Below are positions 57,101-64,000 of a stretch of 64,000 nucleotides of DNA, one piece after another. The stretch is from Jaltomata sinuosa (taxonomy: Eukaryota > Streptophyta > Magnoliopsida > Solanales > Solanaceae). The translations under genes and the position numbers were made by a program. The stretch's first letter is position 1. The number at the start of each line of letters is the position of its first letter. The DNA is taken from NCBI GenBank assembly GCA_003996215.1, contig QJPP01001554.1, forward strand, positions 124,001 through 188,000. The letters run 5' to 3'. The notes under the pieces are model-generated. The model did no database searches. It saw only the letters and a list, made by a program, of their open reading frames with translations, and was not told the DNA's origin.

Positions 57101-57791
57101 GGCGTTTGCAGTTGCCATAAAAAAGTTAGACCAAGATCTGCCAAGGCCGAAAATCCAACTAGTGGGTAGTTGCAGGAATGAAGCGGATGAGAAAAGGTTG
57201 CAAAATTTGAAGGACCTAGCTATTAAATTGAATGTGGATGATCATGTTGAGTTCCACAAGAATGTCTTGTACAGGTTAGTAGTACGCCTCCGTTTTGGTA
57301 GTCTGAAATTCTTGAACTCCAAGGCATGATTTTGCTGAACTGTCTGGATCAGACCTTTTCTTTCATTGCTTGAAGCTATTTGTCAAGGCAAGAGTTTCAT
57401 TTGGGACGGACTTTTTGCGTTAGCTACCTCCTCCCAAAAGAATAATAATTGAAAAGTTCAAAAAATTTTAAAAATTGGCTGGTCGTTGAGGTCATTGTAA
57501 TACAGAGAGAAGTAATATTATGCATGGATGTAAAAAGCTAACTACACTTCTATTAGTGCTGTTAGCTCTCTCTGTGTTTAGAAAGAGAATGTGAAATGTT
57601 TAGGCAGATTATCCATTTCCATCACTTCAATACATGTTGGATAGAAGCTTGATTCTCATTTTTAATCTATTGTTGATGCAGTGATTTGGTCAGACTTCTA
57701 GGTGGTGCTGTAGCTGGAATCCATTCCATGACAGATGAGCACTTCGGCATAAGTGTAGTGGAATACATGGCTGCTGGTGCTATACCAATTG
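54123..57791 (+). CDS. ALG11: ALG11 alpha-1,2-mannosyltransferase, 5' part
   Basis: Adds the fourth and fifth mannose to Man3GlcNAc2-PP-dolichol on the cytosolic ER face, in N-glycan precursor synthesis. Exons: 54123-54434, 55463-55749, 56300-56486, 56899-56967, 57081-57274, 57682-57791, all GT..AG and in phase; 1,159 nt, 386 codons. An N-terminal membrane segment (about residues 6-28) precedes GIFHPYTNDGGGGERVLWCAV, the ALG11 N-terminal domain motif. Later landmarks are YTHYPTISLDMLSRV, MVNSSWTQSHI, VYPPCDTSGL, SVAQFRPEK and the GT4 EX7E motif E369-HFGISVV-E377. Full-length relatives have about 460 residues, so about 75 residues remain downstream of an intron that begins at 57792 and runs off the window through retroelements. 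The ATG at 54123 is chosen because the only upstream in-frame extension begins with TTG. Splicing across the enlarged intron is likely but unproven. Confidence 0.95.
54435..55462. other. ALG11 intron 1 with repeat relic
   Basis: 1,028-bp intron. 54770-54900 (gttagtagttagtcgag, then gtgtgggagacgtaggggctagcctcc) resembles the upstream part of dispersed nightshade repeats that end in TS-type SINE sequence, but no TTG tail follows. The open frame at 54817-55182 has no recognised domain. Confidence 0.4.
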
Positions 57792-57837
57792 GTTAGTCAT
57801 GTTGTATTGTTTCTCTTTTGCTTTGTATTTGATTATG

Positions 57838-57970
57838 TGAGAAAACACAGGAAAATATTATTAAGATGTGCATCTACATTATTACAATAAGGTCCTATTT
57901 ATAGTTGTATTCGACCTAGTACATAATAGTCCTTTTCCATGTGGGACACTATACACATAATATTCTAACA
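57838..57970 (-). repeat. Copia 3' LTR (133 bp)
   Basis: Begins and ends tgagaaaac..tctaaca on the plus strand, that is TG..CA. Followed by cacccgtcaagttggtgc, the polypurine-tract side in element sense. Pairs with the partial copy at 63944-64000. Confidence 0.8.
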
Positions 57971-58575
57971 CACCCGTCAAGTTGGTGCATACAAGTCATA
58001 TATACCAAGCTTGTTATAAATGTAACTAATACGAGGACCCGTAAGGACTTGGTGAAAATATCTGCAAGCTGATCATTGGACTTCACAAATCTTGTCAACA
58101 TCTCATGAGAGTATCTTTTCTTTGATGGTCAATCTCAATTTACTTGGTCCTCTCATGAATACCAAATTTGCCACAATATGAAGGTCGTTTGATTATCACA
58201 CACAAGTAATTTGATTGATTTCTCCAAATTTCAATTCTCTGAGCAACTTCTTAATCCAAATTAGCTCACAAGTTGCTACATTCAGATGTAGAACGTCTAT
58301 CAGAAGGTGACCCTGCCCGATTAGCGTTCATATATCCAACGATTTGCTGATGACCTCAATCCTCGAAGAGTTGCCCTTTGCCTAGAGCTGACTTTAGATA
58401 TCACAGAATGCGACAACTGCATCCCAATGACTATCACATGGAGAACCCATAAACTGACTTGGGAAAAGAAATGTCATGTCTAGTCACTGTCATTGTGAGA
58501 TAATTCAATTTATCTACCAGCCGCCTATATCTTTCAGGATTACTGAGGGGCTCCTTTGTCCTGGATGGAGTTTAG

Positions 58576-61500
58576 TGTAGACACGTGATTTTTGACCCTT
58601 CCCTGAGTTTTAACCCACTTTTAGCTTCAATATTTATTTTAAATCTAATCTTTCTTTTAAGTTTTTATTTTTCATTTTAGTAGGTTATATTTGAAAAATT
58701 GTGAAAAAAGACTTCAAAAAATAGAGTCACACTTTAGGATAAGTTTTGTTTTCATTTTATTAAAAAGAAAAAAGGGGAAAAAAATTAATTAAAAAAATAT
58801 ATATTTTTCTTAAATAGGTTTTAACATATAAGCTAGTAATTTTAATTTAGTAACATCTCATTGTAGTCTTAATTTTTTATATTTTTATTAGTCTTAAAAT
58901 AGTTAATTAATATTTTATCATTATATTTGAAAAAAACAAAAAGAACTAAAAAGTTAATAAAAAAAAAGCAAAAAATATATTCCTAAGACCTACAAGCTCA
59001 CCAGCACACCCCCCTAATCCCCCAACCCATTACCCCAATTTCCTCCCCCCACTCCCCCACTTTTCTCACTAACACGCACCCACATTCACATACACTCACA
59101 CGACATGCACACACACACAATTATAAATACACAGATGGAGGAGCACAATATTAGAGATAGGCAACGGAGGAGAGAGTAAAAAGATTAGAAAGATTAGAGA
59201 GTAAAAAGGATAGAAAAAAAAAAGATAGAAAAACGCATCATTAAAAAAAAACAGAGAAAAGGAGAGCAAAAACAGTACAAAAAAGAGAGTATTCTTGAAG
59301 GTTCGTGGGTTAAGAGATTGAGGTTTGGTCCCTGTTTCGAGTTTCCGGAGACAACGCTTTTGTTTCTATTTATAGTTGTTTCATCACACAGGTTCTTACT
59401 CAATTCCTTTCTAATTATTTATTTGTAAGTTTTATTGTGAATCAAAGCATGAACAAAGTAATGTAAATATTTTCATGTATGGTTTAGTATGAAGAGTTGA
59501 TTGTTTAATTTACATGAAGTTATTATTGTGAGTTGTACGTTCAGTTATCCGAGTACTTGTATGTTCGTGTGTAAACTTGAGTGGTATCGTTCATGTAAAT
59601 ATATCTCCGTTTTAAGTGAAAAGTTTTCTTTCCTTTTATATAATTTAACTTGTTAGTTTTGTTTTAGGTTGAGATATTAAATGTGTGTTTGAATGTTTAA
59701 CATGAGAACGGAAATGGAACATAGGTTTGAATAGGGTCTGTTTAATATGAACCAATTTATCGTGTAAGATCAAAATTTTCCTAGATTTAATTAAGAGAAT
59801 TGACATTGTGATAAGGATCGTTTTGAATAATTCCGGAACTTACTGTATTAATTGAACAATCACTCCTTGATATAGCCATTTGAGTTGTAATTCTCATGTC
59901 CATCATCTTAGACAACTTTTGCTGACTAGTAATTGATATAATTACTATTGATGGGTATTTTTATTGAGAAAAGACATCAAATACACCCTGAACTTGTCCC
60001 GAAAAGTCATTTTCACACTCAAACCAATCTGGCGACCTATTACACACCTATACATATTAAAAGTGAATTTAATACCACCCTACATGCTGATGTGGCACAA
60101 AAAATAAAAAAAAATAAAAACATGAGCGTTTTTTCTGTCTTTTTTTTTTTCTTTTTTTCTTTGCAAACTATTGATTTTTTTTTAAAGATCTCTTCTTCTT
60201 CTTCTTTCCTCCATTTCCATGGAAATACCACCTTGACCACCACATATTTTCAATCAATTTAAAAATTAGGCTTTAGATCTATTATTTTTATCCCAAATAT
60301 TAAAATTCGCAATGATGTCTCACAATTAAAAAAAATTATCTTCCAATCGTCAAATAAAAAAAAAAGTCATGTTATTGCTTAAATTTTTTCAAAGAGAAAA
60401 TTAAAAAATGAATAATGACATAAACTAAGAAAATATCTAAAATTCAAAAATAAGGGGACTATGATTGATCTTACACTCACCTCTTATATGAACAAATTAT
60501 AATTTATCTATTTCAATTTTTATTTTTTTTAATTTTCTTTTAAAAAATAATATGGTGGTGAGTTTGCTAGTGGTGGGTGAAGAAGAAGAAGAAGAAATCG
60601 ATAATGATAATGGTGATGGGTGGCAAAGAAGAATTAAAGGTGATATGTTGGTGGTGAAGAGCAAAGAATTGGTGATGATGGTGGCCGGATATGATTTTTC
60701 CGGTAAGATGAGAGATGGAGTGGATGGGGTTTAGTGATGAAGATGATATAAATTGAAGGATTTTAATAGTTAATTAGTGTAAATAGAATTAACAAAGAAA
60801 AGTTAATAAATAAAGAAAAAAGAAAAAAATATAAAATTTATAATTTCTGACGTGGCGCTGACGTGGCGGGCGAGTGTAAAACACCACATATTGTGAGAGT
60901 GGTGTTATACATCTCAGGGTGGTATAAAATTCACTTTTAATATGTATAGGTGTGTAAAAGGTCAGCAGATTAGTTGAAGTGTGAAATTGACTTTTCAGGA
61001 CAAGTTCAGGGTGTATTTGATGTCTTTTCTCTATTTTTATTACTGGAAGGAAAAGCAAGAAAAATATGTACACACACTCAATGCCATAGTGTCCTATTGC
61101 AGGCTAAGAATAAGTTCGAAAAGTAGGATAAACTTATTTTCGAGGAATTTCAATTTTAGGATTAGTAGATGTAACTGTCATAAGCATCTTCTTAGGCTTG
61201 TTTAAGTAGACTCTCGTAGTTGAAATAATTGATCCTTTATTTGCTTGGGTAGAAGTTTAATATTCCAGTAAGCAAATTGTAATATCATGACGTATATTTT
61301 TAATTAATTTGCCTTCATTTCGTAAAAACTCGTTTTTTCCAAAAAAAATTCTCTCTCGGTGTATTACTATGGATTACTCTTTAATTTTGATTAATATATT
61401 ATTTTGAATGGTAGTTACAAGTGTCGATTTAACCCTTTGATCATAAGATTATCTCAGACCTAGACTTAGTATTTACGTCAAATTTTAATTATTTTTAATC

Positions 61501-62185
61501 TAAAGTGAGAAAGAGTGAGATGGGGTGCGGATTTGTTCTAAACCTCGTTGCATAAATAAAAGAAAAGAAAGGAAAAACCAATTGCGAGGGAGTGAAACGA
61601 GTTGCGGATTAATCTAAAACTCGTAGCGAAAAGGAGAGAGGGGTGATAGGAAAATAAAAGAACAAATTATCTCGAGTTTACAAGAGACGAACAAATGCCT
61701 CTAACGTTAGATGAGCTTTAGGCGCGATAATAATAATAAAATATTTGAGTACGATCATGTGTGCGGTTATGCTCCTTGGTTAAATCAGGTTTTATGTGCG
61801 GTTACGTTCCTAAGCCAAAAAAATATAAGTCACCATTTTGGACATATTATTTAGGTAAATTAAGTGATTAACCAAGCACCGCTTATCCAAGAGTTAATTC
61901 AAGCCATAAATAAGTCAATAAAAGCGACCGTACTAGAACCACGGGACTCGAGGGGTGCCTCATACCTTCCCCTCGGTCAACAGAATTCCTTACCCGGTCT
62001 TTTGTTTTCGCAGACCAAAAATAAGAGTCATTTCCTTTTGATTAGGGATTCAAAAAGGTGACTTGGAACACCATAACTCAATTCCAAGTGGCGACTCTGT
62101 AAATAAAATAATCCCTATTCAATACCGTCACTTTAATTGGAAAAACACTTTCACTCGTTAACCCGTTCGAAAAAGGGGTGTGACA
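58576..62185 (-). mobile_element. Solo LTR, about 3.6 kb, nested in Copia element
   Basis: In element sense starts TGTCACACCCCTTTTTCG and ends GTGTCTACA. Flanked by tttag direct repeats (58571-58575, 62186-62190). Removing it rejoins Copia sequence. The start carries acagagtcgccacttggaatt, shared with the LTRs at 44066 and 41300-41745. It contains the MITE 59966-61031, so its unexpanded length is about 2.5 kb. Confidence 0.9.
59966..61031. mobile_element. Mutator-type MITE, 1,066 bp
   Basis: Inverted ends of over 100 bp starting GAGAAAAGACATCAAATACA. Perfect 10-bp direct repeats tatttttatt at 59956-59965 and 61032-61041. The translated ends (..RHQIHPELV.KS.FHT..) are identical frames of the two terminal repeats, not proteins. 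The central part has gaagaagaag and ggtggtg runs. Inserted into the solo LTR. Confidence 0.9.
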
Positions 62186-62194
62186 TTTAGCATT

Positions 62195-62930
62195 CGGATC
62201 CATAGCAGTACTACATCCCGTCATTCCAGTCTCCTCAAGAATGTCTAAAGCATACTTTCGTTGTGAAATAACAATGCTTAATCTGGACTGAGCGACCTCA
62301 ATTTTCTAGAAAATACTTCAGTCCACCGAAGTCTTTAGTCTGGAGGTGCTGAAAGAGATGTTGCTTTAAATTAGTGATACCATCTTGATCAATGCCGGGT
62401 GATAACAGTATCATCAACATAAATCACCAAATAAATACATAGATTTGGAGCAGAATGTCGATAAAATACAAATTAATTAGCTTCACTATGGGTCATGTCA
62501 AACTCTTCAATCACTGTGTTGAACTTTCCCAAATCGGGTTTGAGAAGACTGTTTTAGGTCATAGAGTGACCAACGCAATTGACATACAAGGTTACTAGAC
62601 TCCCGTGAGCAACAAAATTAGGTGGTTACTCCCTATAAACTTCATCCTCAAGGTCATTGTGGAGGGAAAAATGCAATCGATAAAGAGGCCAATGGCGGAC
62701 AATTATGGATAGAAAAAGATCGACATAAGTTATTTTAGCCATGGGAGAGAAAATATCATTGTAATCAATTCCAAATATTTGAGTATACCCCTTGAAAACA
62801 AGGCGGGCCTTAAGCTGATCAACTTTGCCATTGGGATCAACTTTGACGGTATAAACCCAATGGCAACCAACAGTAGATATACTGGAAAGAAGAGGAACAA
62901 GCCCAAGTACCACCCGCATATAAAGCAAAC
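62195..62930 (-). pseudogene. Copia reverse transcriptase remnant
   Basis: The minus-strand frame 62626-62928 includes GCHWVYTVKVDPNGKVDQLKARLVFKGYTQ..GIDYNDIFSPMAKI and WPLYRLHF, the start of the Copia RT domain. It then decays into stops and frameshifts towards 62195, where the solo LTR interrupts. The linker between integrase and RT (CYSLDLRRNLMYVTFL) is visible near 63330-63407. Confidence 0.85.
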
Positions 62931-64000
62931 AATCACGTCAATCATGGCATGTCACCATCCTGAATGAGAAGGTGATTCACCTATAGACTTGGGATGAAAA
63001 TTGAGGATAAAGATGATACAAAGGCATAACAGTCAACAGAGTGATGTCAAACGATGTTAACTTAAAAAGGCATAGTGGGGGTTAGTATTATGATTGGATC
63101 ATCTATCTTTTTGAAGTGCAATCGGTTGACTAGGAGGAGACAAGTCCTCAGTTGGTGCAGGGGTCCAACGCAGGACGTGAATCATCTATGCCTGATGTTG
63201 GATGCGGACGACGATGATAAGTCAGGACTTAGGAGTGGTGGCACTGTGGCCGGAGATGTGGAAGTAACGTAGATTCCTCAAAAGTTGGTATAGGTAAAAT
63301 CTATGAGATATCAAGATGGTCGGAGGAAGATGCAAAGTAAGGTCGAGACTCAAAAACGTGACATACATAAGATTGCGACGAAGATCAAGTGAGTAGCAAA
63401 CTAGCAATGATACCCCTTTTGAGCCCGAGAATAATCAAGAAAGACCTATGGCATGTATGTTGATTGTGTGGGTCACTCTATGGCCTGAAACAATGAGAAA
63501 CACCGTTGAGAAACGTAGACTTGCCGGAAAAGATGAATTTGTTTGGTTGGATTAGGGTTCCGGCTGCCGGAATTTGTAAAAGAGTTGATAAATTGGCTCG
63601 GAATGACAGGGGGACCCCACCAAAAAAAAAACAGCTCTAAAAGTTACAGGAACATGCCTCACACGCCGACACGTGTGTCAGACGCGCCGCCGGCTTTGGA
63701 TAGCTCCGAGAGGCCTGTGAGGGCGCAGAAATGGGGTTCTACCGGAGCGGTTTTCTGGGGTTCGGTTGCCGGGGCTTTCTGAATCTTGTGGTATTACTAA
63801 TTTTCACAAATTACTGGTAGAAAGTGGTATTGACGCAGACAGCCATTTAGGTCACCTGGAAATTGCAGTGACTGAAATTTCTCTCCTAGAAGAAGCTGGT
63901 ATTTTGCACAACTATATTTTCTTACCAATGATCTGATACCATCTGAGAAAGCACGGGAAAAATATTATCAAAATGCGAATCTACATTATTACAATGAGTC

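Larger units (their letters stand above)
57838..64000 (-). mobile_element. Copia element in ALG11 intron 6, runs off window
   Basis: Minus-strand element. Left (3') LTR 57838-57970, 133 bp, reading TGTTAGAATATTATG..TTTTCTCA in element sense, with a TATA-like ctataaatag. Right (5') LTR starts at 63944 and leaves the window after 57 bp; the two LTR pieces are about 86% identical, so the insertion is old. A primer-binding site complement (gatctgatacca) sits at 63930-63941. Reverse-transcriptase remains are at 62626-62928 and RNase H-end sequence at about 58000-58570. Most of gag and integrase is missing. It is split by the solo LTR 58576-62185. Confidence 0.85.

Noticed and set aside
59948..61073. 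Two similar frames, one on each strand
   Set aside because: They are the same sequence read from the two terminal inverted repeats of a MITE.

Overview
The window is nuclear DNA of a flowering plant, almost certainly a nightshade (Solanaceae, Solanum-like). Genes are split by GT..AG introns. Intergenic DNA is AT-rich and crowded with plant transposons: Stowaway, Tourist, hAT-type and Mutator-type elements, Gypsy and Copia LTR elements, and two SINE copies with the (TTG)n tail of the tobacco TS family. Five host genes can be supported: a six-exon laccase (+, 1828-5401), a small intronless josephin-like-protein gene (-, 7132-7461), a two-exon DIVARICATA-type MYB gene (-, 23545-24519), an intronless Werner-exonuclease-like gene lacking catalytic residues (-, 42713-43372) with a truncated pseudogene copy at 47490-47820, and the first six exons of ALG11 (+, 54123-57791). 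The last ALG11 exon(s) lie beyond the window because intron 6 is filled with retroelements.

The most unusual region is 7827-19772. Two 2,324-bp arms (7827-10150 and 17449-19772) are inverted copies with no net length difference and only one substitution seen. Removing two insertions that each carry a perfect 9-bp target duplication makes the arms continue into an older foldback element (M, 14534-15256). The ancestral state was therefore one long palindrome centred near 14895. The insertions are a decayed MuDR-like element in the left arm (10151-14514) and a foldback Mutator-type element in the right arm (15266-17438). The latter has complementary polypyrimidine and polypurine arms around a roughly 113-bp satellite with a five-monomer higher-order period. 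The outer end of the palindrome cuts through an 871-bp hAT-like element that is complete only on the right. The right arm is thus the template and the left arm the copy, as expected from snap-back copying primed at the foldback element.

Region by region: 1-7800 holds the laccase and josephin-like genes with a Stowaway element and SINE relics; 7800-19960 is the palindrome; 20000-25100 holds the MYB gene; 25100-37000 is gene-poor and MITE-rich, with a 191-bp LTR fragment set in a 22-bp duplication and a 41-bp minisatellite; 37037-42440 is LTR-retroelement debris; 42700-47820 is the exonuclease-like gene and its pseudogene on either side of a 3.0-kb solo LTR; 47800-53800 is AT-rich DNA with a Tourist-like element and two SINEs; 54100-64000 is ALG11, whose sixth intron holds a Copia element, broken by a 3.6-kb solo LTR, itself broken by a 1.07-kb Mutator-type MITE.

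The genes are independent single-copy loci rather than an operon: apoplastic lignin polymerisation (laccase), transcription control (MYB), N-glycan precursor synthesis at the ER (ALG11) and two poorly understood small proteins. All comparisons were made by eye, so identity values are estimates.
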